The position numbers were made by a program, and so were the translations under genes. A stretch of 64,000 nt of DNA from NCBI RefSeq assembly GCF_000266945.1, contig NC_018025.1, positions 4,902,001-4,966,000 on the forward strand. The letters run 5' to 3'. The notes beneath the pieces are model-generated. The model worked only from the letters and a program-made list of their open reading frames with translations. It searched no databases and had not been told where the DNA came from. Below, piece after piece: positions 8,867 through 17,958 of the stretch. Source of the DNA: Desulfomonile tiedjei DSM 6799 (GTDB taxonomy: Bacteria; Desulfobacterota; Desulfomonilia; Desulfomonilales; Desulfomonilaceae). Every line of letters starts with the position of its first letter. Position 1 is the first letter of the stretch.

Positions 8867-10930
8867 ATGATGCAATTCGTTACAAAATCCATTAGAGGGA
8901 AGCTGGCAGTTTCCTTTGTCCTGGTAGGACTGGTACCAATTCTCGTTCTGGGATACATTGGGTTGCGTTTGGCCGGGGATGCACTTGAAAAGGCTGAATT
9001 CGCAAAGCTTCTGTCCGAACGAGAATTAAGGAAAGATGAAATTCTCAACTATTTGAACGCTACATTGAACAACCTTCAATATTTGAACGAGACAGGGGCT
9101 GCAACAATCGCACTCGACACATTGTACTCGTATATCGAATTCTCCAGAGCCTCTGCAGATGCCCCCTTCGACACAAGTTCAGACGTATACAAGAGCACCC
9201 GCGAAACCGTAAGTAAGCCTATCGAGGCCTTTGTCTCTATCTACAATAGCGATGTATCGGGCTACGAGGATGTGCTGCTCGTTGGCGCAAAAAACGGTGT
9301 GGTTATGTACTCCGTTCGGCAACTGTCGGATCTTGGCGCGAATTTGAAAACGGGGGATCTGAAAGACAGCGGGCTCGCAAAGCTGTGGTCCAGGGTGACA
9401 GAAACAGGCAAGCCTGCGCTTGTGGATTTTGGAGTTTACAAGGCTACCGGAAATCCTGCGGCATTCGCCGGTGTGCCCATAACGGACAGCAGTGGCAAAA
9501 TCAAAGGAGTCATCGCCCTGCGCATGGGACCGCAGCACATTGTGTCCTCGTTTGGTTCGGGACATGACACGAACAGGAATGCCGGATCGTATCTCGTAGG
9601 CCAGGATTTGCTTTTACGGTCTCAATCGAGATTTGAGAAAGAGAATTCCGTACTCAAGAAGAAGATCGAAACTGACGCAGTGAAAAATGCTCTTGCGGGA
9701 AAAAGCGCAACCGCGCTTACCCGCGATTATCGGAATGTGTCGGTGCTCAGTTCCTATGCTCCTCTGAATTTGCCGAGTCTAAAGAGTCTCGGTGCCGACT
9801 TCGATTGGGCAATCGTATCGGAAGTTGCCGAAAGTGAAATGAGACAACCCATGAGCGCCATACTTACCTACATGGGTGTGATCATCCTGGTAGTAGCGAT
9901 CGTCGTAATGTTGCTGGTGTTCTTTTTGTCGAGAGGTTTTGCCAGACCTATAACGATGATGTCCGAAATTGCAGATCGACTCAGTAAAGGAGACCTGACG
10001 GTTACGGTGCCAAAATTCAAGAGACATGACGAAATAGGTGCTTTGGCCGAATCGTTTCGTTCCATGCTGGAATCCATGAGGGCTCAGACAGGCCGCTTGT
10101 ATGAAGGCATTAAGGTCTTGAGTGGTTCCGCAGCAGAAATTTCCACTGCAATTACTCAGTTGGTTACCAGTACCGCAGAGACAGCGACATCTGTAAACCA
10201 GACTACAGCCACTCTGGAAGAGGTCAAACAGGCGGCAAAGGTAGCCAACGACAATGCTATGAACGTTGCCCGCATTTCGCAGCAGGCAGTTGCCGTTTCT
10301 ACTGAAGGGAAAAAGGCTACCGAAGCTGCCATTCAAGGAATCGGTCTGATCAGAGATCAGATGGAATCCGTCGGTGAGACAGTGGTGAGACTGAGCGAAC
10401 ATAGCGTTGCTATAGAACAGATTATAGCCAGCGTGCAGGATCTTGCAGACCAATCCAATCTCTTGGCGGTCAACGCATCCATAGAAGCGGCGCGTGCGGG
10501 CGAACAGGGACGAGGATTCGCTGTTGTCGCTCAGGAGATCAAAGGACTTGCCGATCAATCCAGGGAATCTACCCTTGAAGTGCGTTCTATCCTTGAAGAC
10601 GTGAGAAAATCGGTCAGTGCAGTGGTTATGGCTACTGAACAAGGCAACAAAGCGGTTGACGCGGGAGTGCGACAATCGACCAAAGCAGAAGAGGCTATTA
10701 CCAGCCTCACCAGAGCCGTGGAGACTTCTTCACAGGCAGCATCGATCATAGAAGTGTCCGCCGAGCAGCAGACGGCTGGAATAGACCAAGTCGCACTTGC
10801 CATGACCACCATCAATAAGGCAATGCACGATAGTCTTGCGAGTACGCAGCAAATGGAAGAGAACGCTAAGAAACTTGAAGAACTCGGCAATCAACTCCAT
10901 ACGCTCGCTCAAGCTTTCAAAATTTCCTGA
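8867..10930 (+). CDS. Methyl-accepting chemotaxis protein with periplasmic Cache-type sensor
   Basis: A 687-residue transmembrane chemoreceptor. Order of parts: TM1 at about residues 13-32 ([19 protein letters not shown]), a large periplasmic region (about 35-325) with Cache-like sequence ([34 protein letters not shown]), TM2 at about 335-355 ([17 protein letters not shown]), HAMP domain (about 355-410) and a cytoplasmic signalling coiled coil. The hairpin tip carries the highly conserved [20 protein letters not shown], which binds CheA/CheW. No C-terminal CheR-binding pentapeptide is seen. The start follows GAGGAGAACGTCTC; two ATGs lie in tandem. The gene is alone, with no che genes nearby; the ligand is unknown. 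Confidence 0.96.
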   Translation: MMQFVTKSIRGKLAVSFVLVGLVPILVLGYIGLRLAGDALEKAEFAKLLSERELRKDEILNYLNATLNNLQYLNETGAATIALDTLYSYIEFSRASADAPFDTSSDVYKSTRETVSKPIEAFVSIYNSDVSGYEDVLLVGAKNGVVMYSVRQLSDLGANLKTGDLKDSGLAKLWSRVTETGKPALVDFGVYKATGNPAAFAGVPITDSSGKIKGVIALRMGPQHIVSSFGSGHDTNRNAGSYLVGQDLLLRSQSRFEKENSVLKKKIETDAVKNALAGKSATALTRDYRNVSVLSSYAPLNLPSLKSLGADFDWAIVSEVAESEMRQPMSAILTYMGVIILVVAIVVMLLVFFLSRGFARPITMMSEIADRLSKGDLTVTVPKFKRHDEIGALAESFRSMLESMRAQTGRLYEGIKVLSGSAAEISTAITQLVTSTAETATSVNQTTATLEEVKQAAKVANDNAMNVARISQQAVAVSTEGKKATEAAIQGIGLIRDQMESVGETVVRLSEHSVAIEQIIASVQDLADQSNLLAVNASIEAARAGEQGRGFAVVAQEIKGLADQSRESTLEVRSILEDVRKSVSAVVMATEQGNKAVDAGVRQSTKAEEAITSLTRAVETSSQAASIIEVSAEQQTAGIDQVALAMTTINKAMHDSLASTQQMEENAKKLEELGNQLHTLAQAFKIS

Positions 10931-10953
10931 CAAATTCGTATTGCACACGCGCG

Positions 10954-11007
10954 AACTCCTCGGCTGCTGTACCTGGATTAGGTACGGCCATGAAAAACCG
11001 GGGAGTT
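10954..11007 (+). terminator. Probable terminator of the chemoreceptor gene
   Basis: AACTCCTCGG (10954-10963) can pair with CCGGGGAGTT (10998-11007), with one G-U pair, enclosing a second small stem GTACC/GGTAC. TCTCTTT follows. It lies 24 nt after the stop codon. Confidence 0.5.
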
Positions 11008-11127
11008 TCTCTTTGTACGTCTGCGATCTGCAAAACGACCGCAAACCTACACCGCACTGGCAAGAGTTCCAAAAAACGTCAGATGTGAAATTTCACAATC
11101 AACAAGGGAATGAGCCGTACTAATTCC

Positions 11128-11256
11128 GATTTGCTTTTCTTTTCATAATCTGGGGGCTGGAGGTATCCTTCGCTCCAGAGGACGAAAGCCGTCTAATCAC
11201 TCCGCTCAGGACACCCCAGCCTTCATTATCTTATGTGCATAAGTGCGAAATGGCAT
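11128..11256 (+). repeat. Palindromic intergenic repeat family F1, copy 2
   Basis: Same ~130-bp element as at 1125-1258 but in the opposite orientation. The stem ends GGCTGGAGGTATCC and GGACACCCCAGCC are intact; the inner arm differs slightly from other copies (CCAGAGGACGAAAGCC). It lies in the 566-bp gap before the YedE gene. Confidence 0.75.
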
Positions 11257-11496
11257 AAGCTCCATGAAGACGCAGCAATCTCGAAGCGTCAACATGCCGT
11301 TTCGAGTGTTTTCTTGTATCGGTTTTTCCTTGTTGACACATCATCTTTTCCGATATACCATTTCACCTTCTCGGTTTGCTCCTACATCGGAGAGAGAACA
11401 CGATTCTTTTCGCATACGATAGACGCGTCGACATGAATCGAATACTGCCTGATTCATTGCATCGGCACTTCTTATGAATATCCTGAGGAGGTCGCT

Positions 11497-12594
11497 TTGG
11501 AGATCAGAAAAAACTTCTTCGCTTCTACTGCAGGTATTGTTGCCGTCGGTGGCGTAATCGGGATATTGGCTGCTCTGCTCCAGAAATGGGGCAATCCGGG
11601 GAATATGGGCGTATGTATGGCCTGTTTCGAACGTGATTTGGCTGGTGCAGTCGGCCTCCACAGAGCAGATGTTGTCCAGTATTTGAGGCCTGAACTGATC
11701 GGATTTGCTTTAGGAGCATTCGGCGCTGCGCTCGCATTCGGCGAATTCAAACCACGTTCAGGTTCGGCTCCTTTTATTCGGTTCATTCTTGGAATGTGCG
11801 CGATGATCGGAGCTCTGGTCTTTTTGGGGTGTCCCTGGCGAGCGCTGCTCCGTTTGGCGGGTGGTGATGGCAATGCCATTTTCGGTCTGCTGGGGCTTGT
11901 TACCGGAGTAGGAATCGGCACCCTGTTTTTCAGAGCGGGCTATACTCTTAATCGTGTAGCAAAGCAGTCCTTTGGTGCAGGGCTGATGATGCCTCTTGTA
12001 GCCGTTGGATTTTTCATACTCCTGCTCTTGTATCCGCAGATTCCGGGAGAGCCGAAAAACGGCATCCTGTTTTATAGCCTCAAGGGACCCGGTTCCCAAC
12101 ACGCTCCCTTGGCTATTTCACTGGTTGTGGGGCTCGTCATCGGGTTTATTGCCCAGAGAAGCCGCTTCTGCACTATGGGTGGATTGCGTGATTTGATTCT
12201 ATTCAGGCATTTTCATCTGTTTGCGGGACTGGCCGCACTCCTGATAGCAGCATTCGCAACTAATCTCGTCCTGGGACAGTTCAAACCGGGCTTCGTAGGC
12301 CAACCGGTGGCTCATACCCAGAGTTTCTGGAACTTTGCCGGCATGCTGGTCGCTGGACTGGCGTTCGCCCTTGCAGGCGGGTGCCCGGGAAGACAGCTCT
12401 TCATGACCGGCGAAGGAGACGGCGATGCCGCAACATTCGTTTTCGGTATGATCGTAGGTGCGGCATTCGCTCACAATTTCGGACTGGCCAGTTCTCCGGC
12501 TGGTTTGGGACCTCACGGCATTGCCGCTGTTGCGGTTACCATGCTGGCGTGCCTATTCATCGGATTAACAAACATTCGACGCGTCGGATCGTAA
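11497..12594 (+). CDS. yedE: YedE-family putative selenium transporter
   Basis: A 365-residue polytopic membrane protein of the YeeE/YedE family, in the branch tied by comparative genomics to selenium metabolism. It is an internal duplication: the half-repeats each have a G-x-C motif, here GCPWRALLRLAGGDGNA (about residues 109-125) and AGGCPGRQLFMTGEGDGDA (about 292-310), the conserved cysteines thought to carry sulfur or selenium. About nine hydrophobic segments are seen. The start is TTG at 11497 because GAGGAGG lies 6 nt upstream and no in-frame ATG fits. Immediate neighbours (TusA-like, DUF3343, LysR) are the standard selenium context. Transported species is inferred, not shown. Confidence 0.9.
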   Translation: MEIRKNFFASTAGIVAVGGVIGILAALLQKWGNPGNMGVCMACFERDLAGAVGLHRADVVQYLRPELIGFALGAFGAALAFGEFKPRSGSAPFIRFILGMCAMIGALVFLGCPWRALLRLAGGDGNAIFGLLGLVTGVGIGTLFFRAGYTLNRVAKQSFGAGLMMPLVAVGFFILLLLYPQIPGEPKNGILFYSLKGPGSQHAPLAISLVVGLVIGFIAQRSRFCTMGGLRDLILFRHFHLFAGLAALLIAAFATNLVLGQFKPGFVGQPVAHTQSFWNFAGMLVAGLAFALAGGCPGRQLFMTGEGDGDAATFVFGMIVGAAFAHNFGLASSPAGLGPHGIAAVAVTMLACLFIGLTNIRRVGS

Positions 12595-12596
12595 TG

Positions 12597-12676
12597 CCGA
12601 TTCGCTTTCAAAGCAGTAATATCCGGAAACACTTCTTGTAAGAAGTGTTTCCCAGATTTTATCTCTTTGAATGCAA
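12597..12676. repeat. Short palindrome of repeat family F3, also a likely terminator
   Basis: An ~80-bp palindrome whose outer arms (GATTCGCTTTCAAAG... and ...CTTTGAATGCAAATC) enclose a perfect 13-bp hairpin, GGAAACACTTCTT (12625-12637) with AAGAAGTGTTTCC (12640-12652), followed by CAGATTTTAT. It sits between yedE and the TusA-like gene, so it may attenuate transcription inside this operon. Confidence 0.65.
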
Positions 12677-12697
12677 ATCAATATCAGGAGGTTTGCC

Positions 12698-12913
12698 GTG
12701 ACTGAGAAAGTGGATGCCCGAGGACTTTCCTGCCCGCAACCGGTGCTCATGGCGCTGGCGAAAATCAAGGAAAAAGGTTCCGGCGAAATTGAAGTGCTTG
12801 TGGACAATGAGGTGAGCCGGGAAAACGTCAGTCGTGCCGCAACCGGTCAGGGTTGGCAGATTGCCGATATCAAAGAAGCAGATGGTGAATACAGCCTTAC
12901 ACTGAGAAAATGA
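12698..12913 (+). CDS. TusA/SirA-family sulfur (selenium) carrier, YedF N-terminal-like
   Basis: A 71-residue single-domain protein with the family's CPxP signature (RGLSCPQPVLMAL, Cys at about residue 11); the cysteine carries persulfide or, in selenium clusters, possibly perselenide. The start is the GTG at 12698: AGGAGG is placed 6 nt before it and the protein then begins, as usual, a few residues before DxRGLxCP. Full YedF proteins have a second C-terminal DsrE-like domain, which is absent here; the next gene may substitute for it. The stop codon overlaps the next ATG (ATGA). Confidence 0.9.
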   Translation: MTEKVDARGLSCPQPVLMALAKIKEKGSGEIEVLVDNEVSRENVSRAATGQGWQIADIKEADGEYSLTLRK

Positions 12914-13479
12914 TGAGTTTCTTTGGACGACTGCGTTCCGCGTTTCGGAAAAGCACCCCCGAGGACCGCATATCGAGGGAATTATCCGACCGCGGCATTC
13001 TGGTATTCGAGCATACGAGCGAAGTTATACGAGCAGAAACCCTGCTGAGAGACTCAGGGTTTTCCGTAGCCGTAAAAGGCCCTCCTCCCGAGGTCAGGAA
13101 GGGCTGCGATATGGTTATCGAGTTTCCCCTGATCTCTGAACTCGAGATATTCCAGATCCTTCTCAAGGCAAGAATCAAGCCTCTCGAAGTATTGCCTCTT
13201 CAGGATTTGCTCCTGGAACCCGTAAGCCTGTATCAGGTGAAAGACTTCGGAGAATACCTCATGGTACGAGCAGCGAACATGAAAATTACCGCTTCGAAGA
13301 AGTGTTTGACCATAGTCAATGTTTCCGGCGGCGGGTGTCCGGATGTTCCTTATTTGGCGGAACAAATGGTAGGCCGCAAGCTCGGAGAAGCGCCGGAACC
13401 GAGGGAACTCGGGTGCACCTTGTGCGGTTACGCTCTTCAGCTTGCCTATGAGGAATTGAGGCGCTTATGTCGTGGTTGA
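12910..13479 (+). CDS. DUF3343 domain protein, selenium-cluster associated
   Basis: A 189-residue protein. The segment from about residue 27 to 100 (ILVFEHTSEVIRAETLLRDS, ..VKGPPPEVRKGCDMVIEF) matches DUF3343, a putative Se/S-carrier-like domain found next to YedE/YedF. The C-terminal third adds its own cysteines (GGGCPDVPYLAEQM, ..LGCTLCGYALQ), with a CxxC pair. ATG overlaps the stop of the TusA-like gene by 4 nt, and the 3' end overlaps the kinase gene by 13 nt, so all are co-translated. A relay TusA-like to DUF3343 is a reasonable inference; no activity is known to me. Confidence 0.85.
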   Translation: MMSFFGRLRSAFRKSTPEDRISRELSDRGILVFEHTSEVIRAETLLRDSGFSVAVKGPPPEVRKGCDMVIEFPLISELEIFQILLKARIKPLEVLPLQDLLLEPVSLYQVKDFGEYLMVRAANMKITASKKCLTIVNVSGGGCPDVPYLAEQMVGRKLGEAPEPRELGCTLCGYALQLAYEELRRLCRG

Positions 13480-14327
13480 TCGTGGGTACAGTGCCGTATG
13501 AGGGATTCCCTCTTCTTGACACTACGTGCGAGATCGATCGGGGGCAGCTTCGATTAGGGGCAGAATCCATCAGTATCGCTCGGGGCACTCCATGCCTCAT
13601 TGCAACCGCATACCTTTGCGCCAAAACCTTGGGAATCGATCCACCGCGAACCATTCTGGCCGGAGACATCGGCCGGGGGGATGGAAGCCGAGCGGTGTAC
13701 GAGCGTCTCTTCCAAACAGGAGCGGAACGGGAGGAATCGATCATTGTGTTTCATTATTTGCAACCGGAAGTAGATTGGCACAACAGGATTCTCTATCGTC
13801 TGCAGGAACGCGACAGTAAACAGACGCTCATCGCAGATGCCGGATACATGTACGTAGCCAAAATGAGCGGTTTTTCTGCGGATTACGACCTGTTCACGCC
13901 GGATGCGGGTGAACTTGCATTCCTTGCTGACGAATCGGCACCACATCCGTTTTATACCCGCGGCTTTCTCTTGCAGGAAGATGGAAGAATTCCCGGGCTG
14001 ATCGCTCGCGCGTGTGAGCACGAGAACGCCGCTCGTTTCCTTCTCGTGAAGGGAAAGTGCGATTATGTGGCTTCTGCCGAAGGAATTATCGGGACGGTCT
14101 GCGAACCGCGGGTGGAAGCGCTGGAGCCTATCGGTGGCACCGGCGACAGCCTGACAGGAATTGTCTCATCGCTTATTGCCGCAGGCCACCCCATTCCGGA
14201 TTCTGCACTGTCTGCAGCCAAGATAAATCGATTTCTGGGGTTGCTCGGCAATCCGAACCCTGCAACACCTGTTGCAGATTTGCTGGAATTCCTACCTGAG
14301 GCAATGGAACTGGAATCAAAGCAGTAA
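13467..14327 (+). CDS. Ribokinase-fold kinase / NAD(P)H-hydrate-dehydratase-like protein
   Basis: A 286-residue protein with the ribokinase-like anion-hole and catalytic motif GGTGDSLTGIV near residue 230, and upstream segments (TLIADAGYMYVAKM, DLFTPDAGELAFLAD) like those of ADP-dependent NAD(P)H-hydrate dehydratases (NnrD/CARKD). It lacks the YjeF N-terminal epimerase domain. The first 13 nt overlap the DUF3343 gene, placing it in the selenium operon, so its substrate may belong to selenium or redox-cofactor chemistry rather than hydrate repair. The last residues, ...SKQ, are encoded by TCAAAGCAGTAA, the end of an F3-type repeat. Function is tentative. Confidence 0.78.
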   Translation: MSWLIVGTVPYEGFPLLDTTCEIDRGQLRLGAESISIARGTPCLIATAYLCAKTLGIDPPRTILAGDIGRGDGSRAVYERLFQTGAEREESIIVFHYLQPEVDWHNRILYRLQERDSKQTLIADAGYMYVAKMSGFSADYDLFTPDAGELAFLADESAPHPFYTRGFLLQEDGRIPGLIARACEHENAARFLLVKGKCDYVASAEGIIGTVCEPRVEALEPIGGTGDSLTGIVSSLIAAGHPIPDSALSAAKINRFLGLLGNPNPATPVADLLEFLPEAMELESKQ

Positions 14328-14405
14328 TGCAGATTATTTCTTTCTTCAAAGCCTCATCCGGGCTGCAGCTTAGAGGCATTTCTCACGGATCGACGAGAGC
14401 GGTAT

Positions 14406-15296
14406 CTATCCATTCCCTATGATATCTCTCGAGATCTCGAGAAACGATTGCAATGAGGGGGACAGCCATTTCTCCTTGTGCCGAATCATGAGAACCGCTG
14501 TCTCCATGAGCTCCTCCTCCCATCGCAGAACTGACAACTCGCCTCGGGCAATCTCAGCCCGAACTGTTATTTCTGGAATCATGGTGACACCCTCACTTAT
14601 TGCCAGACAAGCCTTGAGCAATTCCACGCTGTTGAATTCCAGTACGGTCTGCGGCTTTATGTTCGCTTCGGTCAACATCTGCTCAAATGTCATTCTGTAA
14701 CCGCAATCGGATTTTGCCAGAAAAATCGGCTGATCGGCGAGATCTTTTATGGACACTTTGGTTCTTTGAGTTAAAGGATTATCCGGATTAGACACCATGA
14801 GGAGTTGTTCAAATCGCAGCGGCTCTGCAACCAGACTTGCCGAATTAATTGAGTCGCCAAGCAAAAAAGCCAGATCAGTGACGCCGGTCTGAAGTTCATG
14901 TTCCAGACTGTGAAACGCGCAGGTATGAAAGTTGAAGCTGACCTTTGGGAACTGCTTGCGAAATGCGCCTACCACGCCAGCCAAATAGGTGTTGCCTATA
15001 CTTTGGGGGGCTCGGATTGTCAGTGACCCTTGAGGCTGATCCCTCCCTTTCACACCGGCCATGGTTTCGGCCTCAATATCAAGCATTTTCTGAGCGTACT
15101 GGGACAATAGCTCGCCTGCTTCCGTGAGCACTATCCCTTTGCCCAACCTGTCAAAAAGCTTTACCTCGAGATCCTCTTCCAAGGCCTTTATCTGAGCCGA
15201 TATGGTCGATTGCGCGTAGTTCAACACTTCCGCCGCCCGGTTGAAGCTCAAAAGTGTGGCTACGGTTCGGAATGTCTTCAGTTGACGGAGTTCCAT
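14406..15296 (-). CDS. LysR-family regulator, selenium-metabolism associated
   Basis: A 296-residue LysR regulator: winged helix-turn-helix at residues ~1-60 (MELRQLKTFRTVATLLSFNRAAEVLNYAQSTIS is typical when read in pieces) and a periplasmic-binding-like effector domain. The start used is the second ATG: AAGGA lies 9 nt before it but only 3 nt before the upstream ATG. It converges on the yedE-tusA-DUF3343-kinase operon, where a dedicated LysR regulator is a known accompaniment of selenium genes. Whether it senses selenium status is inference. Confidence 0.92.
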   Translation of the reverse strand: MELRQLKTFRTVATLLSFNRAAEVLNYAQSTISAQIKALEEDLEVKLFDRLGKGIVLTEAGELLSQYAQKMLDIEAETMAGVKGRDQPQGSLTIRAPQSIGNTYLAGVVGAFRKQFPKVSFNFHTCAFHSLEHELQTGVTDLAFLLGDSINSASLVAEPLRFEQLLMVSNPDNPLTQRTKVSIKDLADQPIFLAKSDCGYRMTFEQMLTEANIKPQTVLEFNSVELLKACLAISEGVTMIPEITVRAEIARGELSVLRWEEELMETAVLMIRHKEKWLSPSLQSFLEISRDIIGNG

Positions 15297-15506
15297 ATGC
15301 ATGAGTCCTTATCGAAAAAAACGATTGCACCCATCAAAATTACTCGTTTGACTCAAAATAAATGATCTATTAAACCTAAGTCAGACACGTGACATGAGTC
15401 AAGATTTGTTTTCCCAAGGATGGCTAGGCCGATCGCGATGGGATCAACGGTATTTTCGCAAATGTCAGAATTTTTGTCCGATTGCGAAAAGCGCTTCTCT
15501 AAAATC

Positions 15507-15590
15507 GGTGGGTGCCGTGCCTCCGTGCCGGCACATTTTTCATAAGAAAATCGACCAGTTCGGCACGGCAGAGACGCCGTGCCCTACCGT
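15507..15590. repeat. Intergenic repeat family F2, copy 2
   Basis: GGTGGGTGCCGTGCCTCCGT, GCCGGCAC, an AT-rich spacer, then GGCACGGCAGAGACGCCGTGCC. Inverted relative to the copy at 1345-1443 and most like 43730-43812. Lies in the 360-bp gap between the divergent LysR and DUF1573 genes. Confidence 0.65.
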
Positions 15591-15655
15591 TCCATATAAA
15601 AGATCCGGTGTGCGAAATCCTATAAGCACTCACGGAATGCAAAGGAGATCTGACC

Positions 15656-16378
15656 GTGATGCGACTCACTATACTCATCGGGTTACTGTTATCTTTGGTA
15701 CCGACTTTTTTGCCGGCCGGAACCGGTCCGAAGATCGGCTTCTCAGAACTGGAACACGATTTCGGAGACGTGCGCTACGGCGACTCACCGTCTGTAGAGC
15801 TGACTTGCACAAACACGGGCGACGATATCCTGATCCTCGGACGAATAGAGTCATCCTGTGGCTGCGCAAAAGGTATACGCGGAAATCTGAGAATAGCACC
15901 CGGCTCTTCGAGCAAGATCTACGCTCAAATAGAGACTCTGGGCATGCCTCCGGGACGGCACTCCAAGACCATTTCAGTCCATTCCAACGATCCGGAGCAC
16001 CCCAGGACCAGTTTGAGGCTGACATTCAATGTGATTCGGCACTTGGTCATCAATCCGGATTTCTTGGCCGGTCGCCTGTCCGAACCGGATAAGGACGCGG
16101 TATTCGACTTGAGAGCTACCAATCATTCGGCAAAAGTCATCGTTTTGAAAACAGCTACGGTCAATTCGAGTGAAGCACGCTTGATTCCAGACGAGGTTGT
16201 TGTGCCACCAGGGGCACAAACGCGTTTTCAACTGTCTGTCCGCACGAAGCCTGAACAAAATCAGGCGCATGTGAAAGGCGTGGCATTGATCGAGACAAAT
16301 GACGCTCTCGAAAAAATATTGCCGGTCCGCTATTTTATCCAGTTTCCCAAGAAGAAAGACGTGAGCGGGCGTAATTGA
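15656..16378 (+). CDS. DUF1573 family exported protein
   Basis: A 240-residue protein with an N-terminal signal peptide (MMRLTILIGLLLSLVPTFLPAG, cleavage after PAG or similar). Residues 25-130 are a DUF1573 (Ig-like, ASPM/HYDIN-related) domain: FSELEHDFGDVRYGDS, SSCGCAKG and the IYAQIETLGMPPGRHSKTI stretch, where the CGC pair is characteristic. The remaining half is a second beta-rich, less typical Ig-like domain. An AAAGGAGA site lies 8 nt before the GTG and 11 nt before the following ATG; either could be the start. Followed by an F1 repeat. No enzymatic role is known for the family. Confidence 0.85.
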   Translation: MMRLTILIGLLLSLVPTFLPAGTGPKIGFSELEHDFGDVRYGDSPSVELTCTNTGDDILILGRIESSCGCAKGIRGNLRIAPGSSSKIYAQIETLGMPPGRHSKTISVHSNDPEHPRTSLRLTFNVIRHLVINPDFLAGRLSEPDKDAVFDLRATNHSAKVIVLKTATVNSSEARLIPDEVVVPPGAQTRFQLSVRTKPEQNQAHVKGVALIETNDALEKILPVRYFIQFPKKKDVSGRN

Positions 16379-16513
16379 TACTGATTCGCTTCTCTTCTCA
16401 TAATCTGGGAGGCTGGAGGTATCCTTCGCTCCGGACGACGCAGAGCCGTCTGATCACTCCGCTCAGAACACCCCAGCCTTCGCTATCTTATATGCGTAAC
16501 TGCGAAATGGTGT
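16379..16513 (+). repeat. Palindromic intergenic repeat family F1, copy 3
   Basis: Same element as at 1125-1258, in forward orientation, directly after the DUF1573 stop codon and ending about 50 nt before the next gene. Full stem GGCTGGAGGTATCC / AACACCCCAGCC is visible. Confidence 0.75.
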
Positions 16514-16562
16514 GACTACCGATCTGCCGGGGGTCAGGCGTCGTTTCGACAAGGAGGAGGAC

Positions 16563-16922
16563 ATGGAAAAGATACTGATTATAGGTTGCAGGAAGATCAT
16601 GGATGAAATCTGTTTTGCTTGTAATCGCTGCTTTACTGCTTTTAATCTGAATCAAGGCGAATTCGTCCGGTACGGTGAGCACGAGGCCGAGTTGATAGGT
16701 CTCACCGCCTGTTCGGATTGCCCTGGCAAGACGTTGGTCCCAAGGTTGGCCCTTCTATGGAATTCACCTCTAGGGGAGGAACCGACCAAGATTCATCTGG
16801 CTCCATGTGTGGTCAAGTGTCCGCATGGACAAACCATTGCAGACGACGTGAAATCGAGATGCGGGATAGAGATTATCGAAGGCACCCATCCATATCAGCA
16901 TGTAGGAGCCATTTTCGGATGA
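16563..16922 (+). CDS. CGGC-domain metal-binding protein
   Basis: A 119-residue cytoplasmic protein of the CGGC family, common in anaerobes and predicted to bind metal through many cysteines. Matching blocks: IIGCRKIMDEICFACNRCF, the LIGLTACSDCPG block where the eponymous CGGC motif reads CSDC, and IHLAPCVVKCPHG followed by VVEGTH-like IIEGTHPYQH. The ATG at 16563 is preceded at 5 nt by AAGGAGGAGG, which settles the start over an upstream in-frame codon. The gene is monocistronic between repeat copies. Function is unknown. Confidence 0.85.
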   Translation: MEKILIIGCRKIMDEICFACNRCFTAFNLNQGEFVRYGEHEAELIGLTACSDCPGKTLVPRLALLWNSPLGEEPTKIHLAPCVVKCPHGQTIADDVKSRCGIEIIEGTHPYQHVGAIFG

Positions 16923-16944
16923 TTGTGAACTTCGTTTAACGCAT

Positions 16945-17036
16945 TACCGATTTGCTTTCAAAGTTGAACGAAAATCCCCTCTACCCCCCCTTCATAAAGG
17001 CGGGAATGGGGCGATTTTGAATGCAAATTGGTACTG
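16945..17036. repeat. Palindromic repeat (F3-like) with C/G-tract hairpin
   Basis: Outer arms TACCGATTTGCTTTCAAA and TTTGAATGCAAATTGGTA are near-perfect inverted repeats. They enclose AAAATCCCC...GGGGCGATTTT and a C7 tract facing GGCGGG. The arms match those of the palindrome at 12597-12676, linking it to family F3. Confidence 0.6.
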
Positions 17037-17060
17037 TGCGCCAAATGGCCAATTCAAGCG

Positions 17061-17768
17061 TTAATTCGAGCCGATCAGTCGAACGTTGAGCTGAGATACG
17101 GTTTCAAAGCTGCCTTGGGCTTCTTCTGTGCTGCAATCCAGCATATGCCCGCCGATAGTCCTGTCATCCGAGATGAAATGGAAATGGTATCCCGGTACGT
17201 TTACTCCATTCATGAAATCGGGAAATCGGAACCCTACGAGAGTGCCGCGGACGTTTGTATGTTCGAAAATCGCCTGTTTCTTAATTACTTCGTTCAAGGC
17301 GGGATAGGGTTTTGACTGTTTTGGCACGCTCCGGAGCTTTAGTTTGCTGAAAAGCCCGTCAATTCTCATGACGTATACAGCGGACCGATCCGGTATGCGA
17401 GCATCGATGGCAGCATGGAGCTCATCCGCGTTGTTCGCTTTTGCCGAAAATTCCGTTCCCGCGGTAATCGAGGAAATCGTCGCGAAGGGGGTCAGTTCGG
17501 AATCCGAGATTTCGTACACTTTGCCGTCATCCCTTATCTGGAAGAATCTCCCGTCCACGGCAATCATTTCCCCATACAACCCATTGACCGTACCTATTCC
17601 CGTATTACCGTTTTGTTTCAGTTCTCGAAAGGTGACAGGGCCGTCATATTGTCCATTTGCGAAAGAAGCGAATGTGGACACCTGGAACAATTCCGCGGGC
17701 CATGCCACCTGCGAAAGACCTGCCAACACGGTCAACATTATTGCAGTGCATAAAGAACGATGTTTCAT
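17061..17768 (-). CDS. budA: Alpha-acetolactate decarboxylase, predicted exported
   Basis: A 235-residue protein matching acetolactate decarboxylase (BudA/AlsD), which converts acetolactate to acetoin: QVSTFASFANGQYDG at the start of the mature part, the GTVNGLYGEMIAVDG block, and the zinc-ligand region GYHFHFISDDRTIGGHMLDC with its histidines. The N-terminus MKHRSLCTAIMLTVLAGLSQVAWPA is a clear Sec signal peptide, which is unusual because the substrate is cytoplasmic in most bacteria. ATG 17768 is preferred since GAGGG lies 6 nt upstream. It stands alone between an F3 palindrome and an F1 copy, with no acetolactate synthase gene nearby. Confidence 0.9.
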   Translation of the reverse strand: MKHRSLCTAIMLTVLAGLSQVAWPAELFQVSTFASFANGQYDGPVTFRELKQNGNTGIGTVNGLYGEMIAVDGRFFQIRDDGKVYEISDSELTPFATISSITAGTEFSAKANNADELHAAIDARIPDRSAVYVMRIDGLFSKLKLRSVPKQSKPYPALNEVIKKQAIFEHTNVRGTLVGFRFPDFMNGVNVPGYHFHFISDDRTIGGHMLDCSTEEAQGSFETVSQLNVRLIGSN

Positions 17769-17796
17769 TTTAACCCTCTTGTGAAGAAGACTCACA

Positions 17797-17936
17797 CTGA
17801 TTCGCTTTTCTTTTCATAATCTGGGGGAAGGCTGGAGGTATCCCTCGCTCCGGACGACGCAGAGCCGTCTAATCACTCCGCTCAGGACACCCCAGCCTTC
17901 GCTATCTTATGTGCACAACTGCCAAATGGTACATTT
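17797..17936 (+). repeat. Palindromic intergenic repeat family F1, copy 4
   Basis: Same element as at 1125-1258, forward, between the divergently placed end of the ankyrin gene and the start of budA. It is the most complete copy, carrying both the left arm (TGATTCGCTTTTCTTTTCAT) and right arm (TTATGTGCACAACTGCCAAA). Confidence 0.75.
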
Positions 17937-17958
17937 GCTCATCCAATGGCACAAATAA

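Noticed and set aside
15394-16092. 232-codon plus-strand frame overlapping the DUF1573 gene
   Set aside because: Arg/His-rich out-of-frame reading of the DUF1573 gene and an F2 repeat; no domain.
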